The notes under the pieces are model-generated. The model ran no database searches. It saw only the letters and a list, made by a program, of their open reading frames with translations, and had not been told where the DNA came from. The translations under genes were made by a program, and so were the position numbers. This document shows positions 9,697-17,961 of a stretch of DNA of 40,048 nucleotides, piece after piece. This stretch comes from an uncultured Thioclava sp. (GTDB taxonomy: Bacteria > Pseudomonadota > Alphaproteobacteria > Rhodobacterales > Rhodobacteraceae): contig NZ_CAJYBT010000034.1 in assembly GCF_913064665.1 (NCBI RefSeq), positions 1 through 40,048 of the forward strand, in the 5' to 3' direction. Each line of letters starts with the position of its first letter. Position 1 is the stretch's first letter.

Positions 9697-10605
9697 GTGT
9701 CATTACAACAGAGCTTTCTGAACCTGATTTTGCGCAACATCATGAAACGGCGGATGCGTGCGATAGAGGATCCGGTGCTGGCGCGCCGTGCGATGGAGCG
9801 TCTGGCCAGTTGGGTCGTGATAGAGCCCAAGGGGCTGTGTCTGTTGCGGACGCAATATGGTGGGGTGCCCTGTGTGTCGGCGCGCGTCGGTCGGGTCGCG
9901 CCGGATGCGGTGATGCTGTATTTGCATGGCGGGGGCTATTTCGCGGGCTCGCCCAGCATGTATCGCGCGATGGCGGGGCGGTTCTCCAAGCTCTCCGGGC
10001 TTGATGTGATCATGCCAGACTATCGCCGCGCCCCCGAACACCCACTGCCTGCTGCGCTTGAGGATGCCGTTGCCGCCTGGCAGGGGTTGATCGAGATGGG
10101 CTATGCACCCGAGCGCATCGTTTTGGCGGGCGATAGCGCGGGCGGCGGTCTGGCTTTGCTGTTGCTGGCGCATCTGTGCCGCGCGGGCACGCGGCCCGCC
10201 GGGGTGATCACCTTTTCTCCTTGGACCGATCTAAGCTGTTCGAGCGAAAGTTTTCGCAAAAATGCGAAATCCGAGGTGCTTTTGCCGTCGGAGCGGGTCG
10301 AGCAGGCCAGCGTGCAGGCGCGTGGCGCGGTCGCAGGCGATGACCCGTCGGTCTCGCCGTTATTCGCCGATTTCCCGGCGGCTCCGCCGGTTTTGATCCA
10401 GCATTCGATGACGGAACTCCTGTGTGACGATTCCCTGCGCATGGCCGAGCGGTTGCGCGCGTTTAACGTGGATGTCACGGTGCAAAGCTGGCCCAAAGCG
10501 CCCCATGCCTGGCAGTTTTTCGACGGCCGTCTGCCCGAGGCGCGCGCGGCGCTTGAAGATGCGGGTAAGGCTGCGCGACGTATGCTTAACTTGCCATTGC
10601 GCTGA
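9697..10605 (+). CDS. Alpha/beta hydrolase (hormone-sensitive-lipase-type esterase)
   Basis: A 302-residue serine hydrolase, probably a cytoplasmic carboxylesterase acting on small acyl esters. The oxyanion-hole motif HGGG is at residues 77-80, the nucleophile elbow GDSAG at 145-149 (Ser147), and candidate Asp and His of the triad lie in the C-terminal third (the His in KAPHAWQFF). These define the bacterial HSL family. The start chosen is GTG at 9697, one base after the gshB stop, with GGAG 6 nt ahead; an internal ATG at 9742 is less likely. The substrate is unknown. The 3' end overlaps the convergent comM gene by 20 bp. Confidence 0.9.
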   Translation: MSLQQSFLNLILRNIMKRRMRAIEDPVLARRAMERLASWVVIEPKGLCLLRTQYGGVPCVSARVGRVAPDAVMLYLHGGGYFAGSPSMYRAMAGRFSKLSGLDVIMPDYRRAPEHPLPAALEDAVAAWQGLIEMGYAPERIVLAGDSAGGGLALLLLAHLCRAGTRPAGVITFSPWTDLSCSSESFRKNAKSEVLLPSERVEQASVQARGAVAGDDPSVSPLFADFPAAPPVLIQHSMTELLCDDSLRMAERLRAFNVDVTVQSWPKAPHAWQFFDGRLPEARAALEDAGKAARRMLNLPLR

Positions 10606-12097
10606 TGCGATAGCTGAGCGCCTCGGCAATATGGGGCTGGCGCACATCGGCGTCATGTTCGAGATCGGCAATCGTGCGCGCGACCCGCAACACGCGGTGA
10701 TAGGCGCGCGCCGAGAGCCCGAATCTCTCCGCCATCCGCGTCAGCATCTCGCGCCCTTGCGCATCCGGCGTCGCTATCTTTTCCAAAAGGGCGCCCTCGG
10801 CTTCGGCATTGACGCGCACGGATGCATGCCCCGCAAAGCGCGCCGTTTGCACATCGCGCGCGGCCTGAACGCGCTTTGCAATCGTGCCAGAGTCTTCGCC
10901 GCTGGCGGGCAGATCAAGATCGCTGAAGGCGACGGGGGGGACCTCGATGCGCAGATCAAAGCGGTCCATCAGCGGCCCCGAGACCTTGCCAAGATAATCC
11001 TCGCCACAGGTCGGTGCGCGCGAACAGGCCCGTGCCGGATCGCCAAGATAGCCGCATTTACAGGGATTGGCCGCCGCGATCAGCAAGAACCGGCACGGGT
11101 AGCGCATATGGGCATTGGCGCGCGCGACCACGACTTCTCCGGTCTCGATCGGCTGGCGCAGGGTTTCCAGAACGGCGCGGGGAAATTCGGGAAACTCGTC
11201 CATGAACAGCACGCCATTATGGGCCAGACTGACCTCACCGGGGCGCGCGCCACGCCCGCCCCCGATCATCGCGGCCATCGATGCAGTGTGATGGGGCTCG
11301 CGAAAGGGGCGGGCGCGCGAGATCCCACCTTCGCCAAGCAGCCCCGAAAGCGAATGGATCATCGAGGTTTCCAGCGCTTCGGTCGGGGTCAGGGGCGGCA
11401 GAATCGAGGGCAGGCGGGCCGCCAGCATCGACTTTCCCGATCCCGGCGCGCCAATCATCATCATGTGGTGACGCCCCGCGGCGGCGATTTCCAGAGCGCG
11501 CTTGGCACGTTCCTGCCCTTTCACATCGCGCAGATCGCGCGCCAATATGGGCGGGTCGAGCAGACCGGGGCGGGCGGGCTCCAGCGGGGCGCGCCCGCTG
11601 AGATGCGCGATCGCCTCGCTGAGCGTGGCCGGGGCAAACACATCGGTCGCCCCGACCCACGCCGCCTCGGCGCCACAGGATTTCGGACAGATCAGATCGC
11701 GCCCGTTTTCCGCAGCCGCCAGCGCGGAAGGCAGCGCGCCCGCCACGCCCACCAGCCGTCCATCGAGCGCCAACTCGCCAATCGCCACCACTGCCTCGGC
11801 GCGTTCCGGGGGCACCAGACCAAGGGCCGCAAGCAGCGCCAGCGCCACGGGCAGATCAAAATGCGAGCCCTCTTTGGGCATGTCGGCGGGCGACAGATTG
11901 ACCGTGATCTTTTGCATCGGCATCGCAATGGCAAGCGCGCCAAGCGCGGCGCGCACCCGCTCGCGCGCTTCGGACACAGCCTTGTCTGCCAAGCCCACGA
12001 TGGCAAATCCGGGCAACCCCTCGGACAGGGCGCATTGCACTTCGACGCTGCGCGCCTCAACGCCCTCAAATGCTACGGTGTAGGTCTTGGCGACCAT
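10586..12097 (-). CDS. comM: YifB/ComM family Mg-chelatase-like AAA+ ATPase
   Basis: A 503-residue protein with an N-terminal Lon-protease-like (ChlI-type) domain and a central Mg-chelatase-type AAA+ ATPase. Walker A reads GAPGSGKS and Walker B VLFMDEF. The Cys-rich segment with AANPCKCGYLGD and CSRAP, typical of the family, follows. In naturally transformable bacteria ComM is a hexameric helicase that promotes branch migration during recombination; many non-competent bacteria keep it too. The start MVAKTYTVAFEG at 12097 is preferred over an in-frame codon at 12142 because it matches the family and has a purine-rich leader. It is convergent with the hydrolase gene. Confidence 0.92.
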   Translation of the reverse strand: MVAKTYTVAFEGVEARSVEVQCALSEGLPGFAIVGLADKAVSEARERVRAALGALAIAMPMQKITVNLSPADMPKEGSHFDLPVALALLAALGLVPPERAEAVVAIGELALDGRLVGVAGALPSALAAAENGRDLICPKSCGAEAAWVGATDVFAPATLSEAIAHLSGRAPLEPARPGLLDPPILARDLRDVKGQERAKRALEIAAAGRHHMMMIGAPGSGKSMLAARLPSILPPLTPTEALETSMIHSLSGLLGEGGISRARPFREPHHTASMAAMIGGGRGARPGEVSLAHNGVLFMDEFPEFPRAVLETLRQPIETGEVVVARANAHMRYPCRFLLIAAANPCKCGYLGDPARACSRAPTCGEDYLGKVSGPLMDRFDLRIEVPPVAFSDLDLPASGEDSGTIAKRVQAARDVQTARFAGHASVRVNAEAEGALLEKIATPDAQGREMLTRMAERFGLSARAYHRVLRVARTIADLEHDADVRQPHIAEALSYRISAMAS

Positions 12098-12531
12098 GTT
12101 TCCCCATCCTTTGCCCCGCTCATTCAAGGGGTAAAGGCGCATGGTTTATGAAAGGTTAACACGGCTGAGGGGCGACTCATATTTCGCCGGAGGGGGATAA
12201 TCGGGCCCAAAATCATCCCGTAGCCGATCTTTCGTATAGTGCGTGCAAGCAAGACGGCGAGTAAAATGTTGCAAGGGAACGCTCGCGAGTCAAGAAAACG
12301 TGAGCAAGCTTATGGTTTCGTAGGCCCGCAGCTTTGTGATCGATCACCCTACGCCATTGAAAAGACGCGGATTTATTTGATGAGCCTTCGTCAAGGTGCT
12401 GCGACGCACAAACTTATCCGCAGAAATCAACAATTCCGTGAGGAACCTTTTCATGGCAAGCGCATTGGGTCAGCAATGCAGCCACGCGTTCAAGTGGCGC
12501 CGATTGGGCGGGAGACCCGGGGAGACTGGTA
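12098..12531. other. 434-bp intergenic region between comM and rpoH
   Basis: This divergent intergenic region must hold the promoters of comM and rpoH. It includes a perfect 12-bp palindrome GTGATCGATCAC at 12336-12347 and a comparatively AT-rich stretch (12360-12450). A TGATC within the palindrome resembles the -35 element reported for Rhodobacter RpoE promoters, but I do not see a convincing matching -10. GGAG 7 nt ahead of the ATG at 12532 is the likely rpoH ribosome site. I see no convincing small gene or RNA here. Confidence 0.4.
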
Positions 12532-13410
12532 ATGGCACTCGATGGTATGACAGACGAAACATTGCCGCGCCAAGCGATGCGCGCGGAATTCCTCGACGCC
12601 GACACAGAGGCCAATTTGGCCCGCGCGTGGCGCGATCACCGCGACGAACAGGCCCTGCATCGTTTGGTGACCGCTTATATGCGCCTCGCAATTTCGATGG
12701 CGTCGAAATTCCGCCGCTACGGCGCCCCGATGAACGACCTGATCCAAGAAGCCTCGCTTGGGCTGATGAAAGCCGCCGACAAGTTTGACCCGGAACGCGG
12801 CGTGCGGTTCTCTACCTATGCGGTTTGGTGGATCAAGGCCTCGATCCAGGAATTCGTGATGCGCAACTGGTCGATGGTGCGCACCGGATCGACCTCATCG
12901 CAGAAATCGCTGTTTTTCAACATGCGCCGGGTGCAGGCCCAGCTTGCCCGCGAGGCGCAGCAAGAGGGCATCCAGTTGGATGCGCTGCAATTGCGCCTGC
13001 GCGTCGCCGAGGTGATCGGCGTTCCGATCCATGATGTCGAGATGATGGAAGGCCGCCTGTCGGGTTCTGATTTCTCGCTCAACGCCACGCAATCCAGCGA
13101 TGAAGAAGGACGCGAATGGGTCGACACGCTGGAAGATGAGAGTGCCAACCCCGAGGAAAGCGTCGCAGAGAGCCATGACGGTTTGACGATGAAAAATTGG
13201 CTCGGAGAGGCGATGGAACGCCTGACCGACCGGGAGAAATACATCGTAACGCAGCGCCGCCTGATCGAAGATCCACGCACGCTGGAAAGCCTTGGCGAAG
13301 AACTGAGCCTGTCTAAAGAACGCATCCGCCAGCTTGAGGCGCAGGCCTTTGGCAAGATGCGGAAATCTCTTGAATGCCATCAGGGCGAGGTGCAAAGCTT
13401 CTTCGTATGA
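12532..13410 (+). CDS. rpoH: RNA polymerase heat-shock-type sigma factor RpoH (RpoHII-like)
   Basis: A 292-residue sigma70-family factor. Region 2 contains NDLIQEASLGLMKAADKFD, then RGVRFSTYAVWWIKASIQEF (-10 recognition). The RpoH box region (QKSLFFNMRR) follows, and region 4 carries the helix-turn-helix LGEELSLSKERIRQLEAQA. The N-terminus MALDGMTDETLPRQAM and the spacing resemble the alphaproteobacterial RpoHII branch, which in Rhodobacter sphaeroides acts below RpoE in the singlet-oxygen response; assignment to that branch is my inference. The gene is preceded by GGAG at proper spacing. Its stop overlaps the start of the ChaN-like gene (ATGA), implying translational coupling. Confidence 0.93.
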   Translation: MALDGMTDETLPRQAMRAEFLDADTEANLARAWRDHRDEQALHRLVTAYMRLAISMASKFRRYGAPMNDLIQEASLGLMKAADKFDPERGVRFSTYAVWWIKASIQEFVMRNWSMVRTGSTSSQKSLFFNMRRVQAQLAREAQQEGIQLDALQLRLRVAEVIGVPIHDVEMMEGRLSGSDFSLNATQSSDEEGREWVDTLEDESANPEESVAESHDGLTMKNWLGEAMERLTDREKYIVTQRRLIEDPRTLESLGEELSLSKERIRQLEAQAFGKMRKSLECHQGEVQSFFV

Positions 13411-14222
13411 AGACGCTTCTCGCCGCGCTGCTGACTTTGACGCTGATCTCCCCGGCCCATGCCGAGGAGATTTCTGCTACTGCGCTTGATCATCTTTCCG
13501 GCGATATCGTCGTGCTGGGCGAAATCCACGACAACCCGACCCATCACCTCAATCAGGCGCGCGCGATCGCGGCGATCAAACCCAAGGCAGTGGTGTTTGA
13601 GATGCTCAGCCCCGCGCAAGCCGCCAAGATCACCCCCGGCCTGTTAAAAGACGAAAAAGCGCTTGAAAAGGCCTTGGACTGGGAGCAGGCAGGCTGGCCA
13701 GATTTCGCGATATATTACCCAATTTTCAAAGCCTTGGGTGAAGCGCGCATCTATGGTGCCGCAGAGCCGCGCGACGTGGTGCGCAGTGCCATGACCACGC
13801 CCTTGCCCGAGGTTTTTGGCGCGGATGCCGCGCGCTATGGGCTGGATCACCCCTATCCCGACGCCCTGCAAAAACAGCTCGAGGCCGAGGCGATGGCCGA
13901 TCATTGCAACGCGCTGCCCGCAAAACTACTGCCCGGCATGGTAGCGGCGCAGCGCTATCGCGATGCCGCTTTTGCGCGCACCGTTCAGCAAGCCTATCAC
14001 GACACCGGCGGCCCGGTTGTGTTGATCACAGGGTCGGGTCATGCCCGCACCGATCGAGCCGTGCCCGCCTTGCTGCGCAAACTTGATCCGGCGGCCAAAA
14101 TCGTGGCGATCGGCCAGATTGAGGCCGCGCCAGACGACCCGGCATCTCCCGATCAGCCCTTTGATCAGTGGATCATCACGCCCCCGACGCCCCGCGACGA
14201 CCCCTGCGCCGCGTTCAAGTGA
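13407..14222 (+). CDS. ChaN-like (DUF399) haem/iron-binding exported protein
   Basis: A 271-residue secreted protein. Residues 1-19 form a cleavable signal peptide ending AHA; there is no lipobox cysteine, although the family includes lipoproteins. The family hallmark VVLGEIHDNPTHH near residue 36 contains the Glu/His pair, followed by VVFEMLSP and, near the C-terminus, VLITGSGHARTD. ChaN of Campylobacter binds cofacial haem and is linked to iron uptake; here the ligand is inferred only from family membership. The start codon overlaps the rpoH stop by 4 bp, so it is probably made together with the sigma factor. An upstream in-frame start inside rpoH is less likely because the signal peptide begins at 13407. 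Confidence 0.85.
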   Translation: MKTLLAALLTLTLISPAHAEEISATALDHLSGDIVVLGEIHDNPTHHLNQARAIAAIKPKAVVFEMLSPAQAAKITPGLLKDEKALEKALDWEQAGWPDFAIYYPIFKALGEARIYGAAEPRDVVRSAMTTPLPEVFGADAARYGLDHPYPDALQKQLEAEAMADHCNALPAKLLPGMVAAQRYRDAAFARTVQQAYHDTGGPVVLITGSGHARTDRAVPALLRKLDPAAKIVAIGQIEAAPDDPASPDQPFDQWIITPPTPRDDPCAAFK

Positions 14223-14281
14223 ACCTTGCGCGGGCGCGCCGTGCCGCTTAGACCTAAGCTCAACCTATTGCGGAGGGGCAA

Positions 14282-15490
14282 ATGCTTGCGGGCAAACGCA
14301 TCCTGTTGATCATCGGCGGCGGTATCGCGGCCTTTAAAACGCCCGAGCTGATCCGCGCCCTGCGCGCGGCAGGGGCGGCGGTGACGCCTGTTTTGACGCG
14401 GGCGGGGGCGCAGTTCGTCACGCCACTCACGATCTCGTCTCTCGCAGGCGAAGCCGCGCATAGCGATCTGTTCGATCTGACCCATGAGGCCGAGATTGGC
14501 CATATCCAGCTTAGTCGCGCGGCCGATCTGGTCGTCGTTGTGCCCGCCACCGCCGATCTGATGGCGAAGATGGCGCAAGGATTGGCCAATGATCTGGCCT
14601 CGACGCTGCTACTCGCGACAGACAAACGCGTTTTGATCGCGCCTGCGATGAATGTGCGGATGTGGGAGCATGCCGCGACCCAACGCAATATCGCCACGCT
14701 CAAATCTGATGGCGTGTTGTTTGCAGGACCGACGGATGGTGACATGGCGTGCGGTGAATTCGGCCCGGGGCGGATGGTGGAACCGCTTGAAATCCTGTCT
14801 GATATCAAGGCGGCGCTGTCGGATGGCCCGCTCAAGGGCCACCATATTCTTGTCACCTCTGGCCCGACCTACGAGCCGATTGATCCGGTGCGCTATATCG
14901 CCAATCGTTCCTCGGGCGCGCAGGGCACGGCGCTGGCCGAGGCGCTGCGCGATCTGGGCGCGCGGGTCAGCTTTATCACTGGCCCGGCCAGCGTGGCGCC
15001 CCCCGAAGGCGTGACGGTGACGCGGGTGGAGACCGCCCGTGAAATGCAAGCGGCGGTAGAGGCCGCATTGCCCGCTGATGCCGCCATTTTCGCCGCCGCA
15101 GTGGCCGATTGGCGGGTGGAAAACGCCGCATCCAAAAAGATGAAAAAAGACGGCTCCGGCACGATGCCAACACTCGAATTTGCCCAAAACCCTGATATTC
15201 TGGCGCAGGTGTCGCAGATGCCAACGGGGCGCCCTACGCTGGTCGTGGGCTTTGCCGCCGAGACCCATGACGTCGAACGCCACGCCACTGAAAAACGCGC
15301 GCGCAAGGGCTGTGACTGGATCGTGGCCAATGATGTTAGCCCCGAAACCGGCATCATGGGCGGAAGCGAGAATGCGGTGACGCTGATTGACGCGCAGGGT
15401 GTCGAACACTGGCAGCGCATGAGCAAGACAGACACCGCGCGGCGGTTGGCCGCGCGCATCGCTACCGCCCTCGGGGCCAAGGCAAACTGA
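14282..15490 (+). CDS. coaBC: Bifunctional phosphopantothenoylcysteine decarboxylase/phosphopantothenate--cysteine ligase
   Basis: Catalyses two consecutive steps of coenzyme A synthesis. The N-terminal flavoprotein CoaC domain (residues about 1-180) has KRILLIIGGGIAAFK, the PAMN motif (IAPAMNVRMWEH) and the catalytic-Cys segment MACGEFGPGRM. The CoaB ligase domain follows with TSGPTYEPIDPVRYI, NRSSG, AAAVADWRV and the lysine-rich KKMKKDGSG. The 402-residue length is normal. GGAGGGG lies just upstream of the ATG. The gene is about 60 bp downstream of the ChaN-like gene, and the dut gene follows after a palindromic repeat, giving the widespread coaBC-dut order. Confidence 0.97.
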   Translation: MLAGKRILLIIGGGIAAFKTPELIRALRAAGAAVTPVLTRAGAQFVTPLTISSLAGEAAHSDLFDLTHEAEIGHIQLSRAADLVVVVPATADLMAKMAQGLANDLASTLLLATDKRVLIAPAMNVRMWEHAATQRNIATLKSDGVLFAGPTDGDMACGEFGPGRMVEPLEILSDIKAALSDGPLKGHHILVTSGPTYEPIDPVRYIANRSSGAQGTALAEALRDLGARVSFITGPASVAPPEGVTVTRVETAREMQAAVEAALPADAAIFAAAVADWRVENAASKKMKKDGSGTMPTLEFAQNPDILAQVSQMPTGRPTLVVGFAAETHDVERHATEKRARKGCDWIVANDVSPETGIMGGSENAVTLIDAQGVEHWQRMSKTDTARRLAARIATALGAKAN

Positions 15491-15495
15491 GGGAC

Positions 15496-15568
15496 GCTCC
15501 GCGAGGAGTATTTCTGGCTAGATGAAACGCCGCTCTTTCATCTAGCCTAAAATACTCCCGCCGGAGGC
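15496..15568. repeat. Long imperfect palindromic repeat, copy 1
   Basis: Two arms of 32-33 nt (15496-15527 and 15536-15568) are nearly perfect reverse complements around an 8-nt loop. The inner arm is GGCTAGATGAAA / TTTCATCTAGCC, followed outward by GGAGTATTT / AAATACTCC and a GC-rich end (GCCGGAGGC on the right). The element lies between coaBC and dut. The same element recurs at 20851-20915, so it is a dispersed repeat and not a local chance hairpin. Transcribed RNA would fold into a very stable stem. Confidence 0.85.
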
Positions 15569-15615
15569 ATCCGACCGTGACTTCACGCGCGCCCACTCGG
15601 GGCAGGGAGAGCAAG

Positions 15616-16086
15616 ATGACCACACCGACCATCAAGGTTCTGCGCGAGGATTGGGCGGATCCGGCGATTGCGCTGCCCGGCTATGAAAGCGCACAGGCGG
15701 CGGGGGCTGATATTCGCGCAAATCTATTGCCCGAGGATCGCGACAGCGGTTTCACCCTCTATCCGATGCAGCGTGCGATCATTCCGACTGGGCTGCGCGT
15801 TGAGATACCGTGCGGATTTGAAATGCAGATCCGTCCGCGCTCGGGGTTGGCGCTGAAACACGGGATCAGCTTGCCCAATACGCCCGGCACGATTGATGCC
15901 GATTACCGGGGGCCGCTTGGGGTGTTGCTGATCAATCTGGGCCATGAGCCCTATCGGATAGAACATGGCGCGCGCATCGCTCAGGCGATCATTGCGCCGG
16001 TGGTGCAGGCCAAGTTTGAGGTCGCGCAGGATTTGGGCGAGACCGCGCGCGGGCAGGGGGGCTTTGGCTCCACTGGGGTGCGTTAG
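15616..16086 (+). CDS. dut: dUTP diphosphatase (dUTPase)
   Basis: Trimeric enzyme that hydrolyses dUTP to dUMP and pyrophosphate, keeping uracil out of DNA and feeding thymidylate synthesis. The 156-residue product shows the five dUTPase motifs: GADIRAN, the RPRSGLALKHGI block, GTIDADYRG with the catalytic Asp, RIAQAII, and the C-terminal P-loop-like RGQGGFGSTG. The ATG at 15616 follows AGGGAGA; an in-frame ATG 39 bp upstream is rejected because the family begins at MTTPTIKV. It is separated from the MoeB-like gene by 3 bp and is probably co-transcribed with it. Confidence 0.97.
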   Translation: MTTPTIKVLREDWADPAIALPGYESAQAAGADIRANLLPEDRDSGFTLYPMQRAIIPTGLRVEIPCGFEMQIRPRSGLALKHGISLPNTPGTIDADYRGPLGVLLINLGHEPYRIEHGARIAQAIIAPVVQAKFEVAQDLGETARGQGGFGSTGVR

Positions 16087-16089
16087 GCG

Positions 16090-17145
16090 ATGCTGGGGCT
16101 TGTTTTGTTGGCCGCGATCCTTGGCTTGGGGGTGGTGATGCGCGCGTCCGCACGTACGATCTGGGCGATGCTTGGGCTGATTTGGCTGGCGTTGGTGATC
16201 GCGCATCTTCCGGTGAGGGCGCTGGCGCCGCTTGGGCAGAGCTTGGGCGGGTCGCTGGCGGGCTGGTTGGGGCTTGGGGTCGTGGCAGCGCTGGTGTTGG
16301 CCTATCGCGCGATGTTGCGCGCCATTCGCGCCCGCGCGCATAATCCCGCCCCCGCACCTGCGAAACCGGGCCAATTCTCGGGCGCGGAGCTGGATCGCTA
16401 TGCGCGCCATATCATGCTGCGCGAGATCGGTGGGCCGGGGCAGAAAAAACTCAAATCCGCCAAGGTGTTGGTGATCGGGGCGGGGGGGCTTGGCTCTCCG
16501 GTGTTGCTTTATCTTGCGGCGGCGGGCGTGGGCCGGATCGGGGTTGTCGATGATGATGTCGTGTCCAATTCCAACTTGCAGCGACAGGTGTTGCATCGCG
16601 ATCGCGATATTGGTGTGGCGAAAGTGTTTTCGGCACAACGGGCGTTGGCAGCACTCAACCCGCATATCGAAATCTTGCCCTATCAGCGCCGACTGAGCGC
16701 GACGGACGCCCCCGATTTGATTGCCGAATATGATCTGGTGATCGACGGCTCGGACAATTTCGAAACCCGATATCTGGTGAATGCCGCCTGTGTGGCAGCA
16801 GGCAAGCCGTTGATATCGGGGGCGATCGCGCAATGGGAGGGGCAGGTCTCGCTGTATGATCCGGCCCATGATGCGCCCTGTTATGCCTGTCTTTTCCCAC
16901 AGGCCCCAGCGCCGGGCCTTGCGCCCTCTTGTGCTGAGGCGGGGGTGGTGGGCGCGCTGCCCGGTGTGGTGGGCGCGATGATGGCGGCCGAGGCGATCAA
17001 AGAGATCACCGGCGCGGGACAATCGGCGCGCGGGCGGTTGATGATTTATGACGCGCTTTGGGGGGAAAGCCGCCAGATTTCGGTGCGGCGTAATCGCGAT
17101 TGCGTGGTCTGCGGGACGCTGGACAGTTCGCCCGCCCCGTCTTAG
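16090..17145 (+). CDS. moeB: MoeB/ThiF/HesA-type adenylyltransferase with N-terminal membrane segments
   Basis: An E1-like enzyme that adenylates the C-terminal Gly-Gly of a sulfur-carrier protein such as MoaD or ThiS. Residues about 100-345 are a full MoeB domain: SGAELDRYARHIMLREIGG, the nucleotide loop VIGAGGLGSP (128-137), SNLQRQVLHR, the structural zinc pairs C264-x-x-C267 and C338-x-x-C341, and Cys281 in SCAEAGVVG. No rhodanese domain is present. Unusually, residues 1-75 hold three hydrophobic segments (about 2-18, 24-40, 56-74), joined by a Pro/Ala-rich linker, so the enzyme is probably tethered to the inner membrane. The start at 16090 follows dut by 3 bp. Whether it serves molybdopterin or thiamine synthesis cannot be read from the sequence. 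Confidence 0.88.
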   Translation: MLGLVLLAAILGLGVVMRASARTIWAMLGLIWLALVIAHLPVRALAPLGQSLGGSLAGWLGLGVVAALVLAYRAMLRAIRARAHNPAPAPAKPGQFSGAELDRYARHIMLREIGGPGQKKLKSAKVLVIGAGGLGSPVLLYLAAAGVGRIGVVDDDVVSNSNLQRQVLHRDRDIGVAKVFSAQRALAALNPHIEILPYQRRLSATDAPDLIAEYDLVIDGSDNFETRYLVNAACVAAGKPLISGAIAQWEGQVSLYDPAHDAPCYACLFPQAPAPGLAPSCAEAGVVGALPGVVGAMMAAEAIKEITGAGQSARGRLMIYDALWGESRQISVRRNRDCVVCGTLDSSPAPS

Positions 17146-17178
17146 CCTTTGGCCAAACCGCTATTGGAGAGTGCTGTC

Positions 17179-17961
17179 ATGAAACGCGTCTTGCTTGCTG
17201 CCCTTTTGTCGCTTTTTGCGCTTCCTGCCGTTTCTGCTGATCTGCCCGATCTCAAGGGCAAAGAGGTGGTTGTCGTTTCGGAAAATGCCTATCCGCCGCT
17301 GCAATTCATCGACAAAAGCGGCAAGGCGGTTGGCTGGGAATATGACGCGATGAACGAGATCGCCAAGCGCCTGGATATGAAGGTGAGCTATCAAAACTCC
17401 AGCTGGGATGCGATGATCCCGGCGGTGTCGTCCGGGCAATATGATATCGGGATGGATGGCATCACCATTCGTGATGATCGCAAGGAAGCGGTGGATTTTT
17501 CCGCGCCCTATATGCGCTCGGAGATGCGTATGCTGGTGCGTGGCGATGAAAGCCGCTTTGAGAATGCCAAGGGCTTTGCCGCCGACCCCAAGCTGTTGAT
17601 GGCCGCCCAGCCCGGCACCACACCGTTTTATGTCGGAGTGTATGACGTGCTGGATGGAAATGAGGCCAACCCGCGCATCAAGATGTTTGAGACATTTGGC
17701 GCAGGCGTGCAGGCGCTGGAATCGGGCGATGTTGATCTGGTCTTGACCGATTCCACAGCCGCCAACGGGCTGGTTGCGGCCTCGGACGGCAAGCTCAAGG
17801 TGGTGGGTGCGCCGCTTGGATCTGAGGATTTCGGGTTCATCTTTCCCAAGGGCTCGGATCTGGTGGCGCCGGTCAATGCTGCAATTGCGGCGATGAGGGC
17901 CGATGGCACGCTGGATGCGCTCAATACCAAGTGGTTCCTCGATTACAAAATGGGGAACTAA
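17179..17961 (+). CDS. Amino-acid ABC transporter substrate-binding protein
   Basis: A 260-residue periplasmic receptor of the type II (HisJ/GlnH) fold. The signal peptide is [20 protein letters not shown], with cleavage after AVSA. The mature part shows the family signature block [19 protein letters not shown], followed by ISSGQYDIG-like [16 protein letters not shown] and DFSAPYM, and near the C-terminus DLVLTDS. A ribosome site GGAGAG lies about 8 nt ahead of the ATG. The permease gene begins within or immediately after its 3' end, so they form a unit. The ligand is not certain; a polar amino acid is the family expectation. Confidence 0.92.
   Translation: MKRVLLAALLSLFALPAVSADLPDLKGKEVVVVSENAYPPLQFIDKSGKAVGWEYDAMNEIAKRLDMKVSYQNSSWDAMIPAVSSGQYDIGMDGITIRDDRKEAVDFSAPYMRSEMRMLVRGDESRFENAKGFAADPKLLMAAQPGTTPFYVGVYDVLDGNEANPRIKMFETFGAGVQALESGDVDLVLTDSTAANGLVAASDGKLKVVGAPLGSEDFGFIFPKGSDLVAPVNAAIAAMRADGTLDALNTKWFLDYKMGN

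Noticed and set aside
10424-12151. Open frame of 575 codons on the plus strand opposite comM
   Set aside because: Antisense to a gene with intact Walker motifs; composition is that of a shadow frame.
12239-12532. Open frame of 97 codons in the comM-rpoH gap
   Set aside because: No ribosome site, no family resemblance, and it ends on the rpoH start; the region is better explained as regulatory DNA.
15724-17022. Open frame of 432 codons on the minus strand opposite dut and moeB
   Set aside because: Crosses the boundary of two real genes; His/Arg/Gln-rich shadow.
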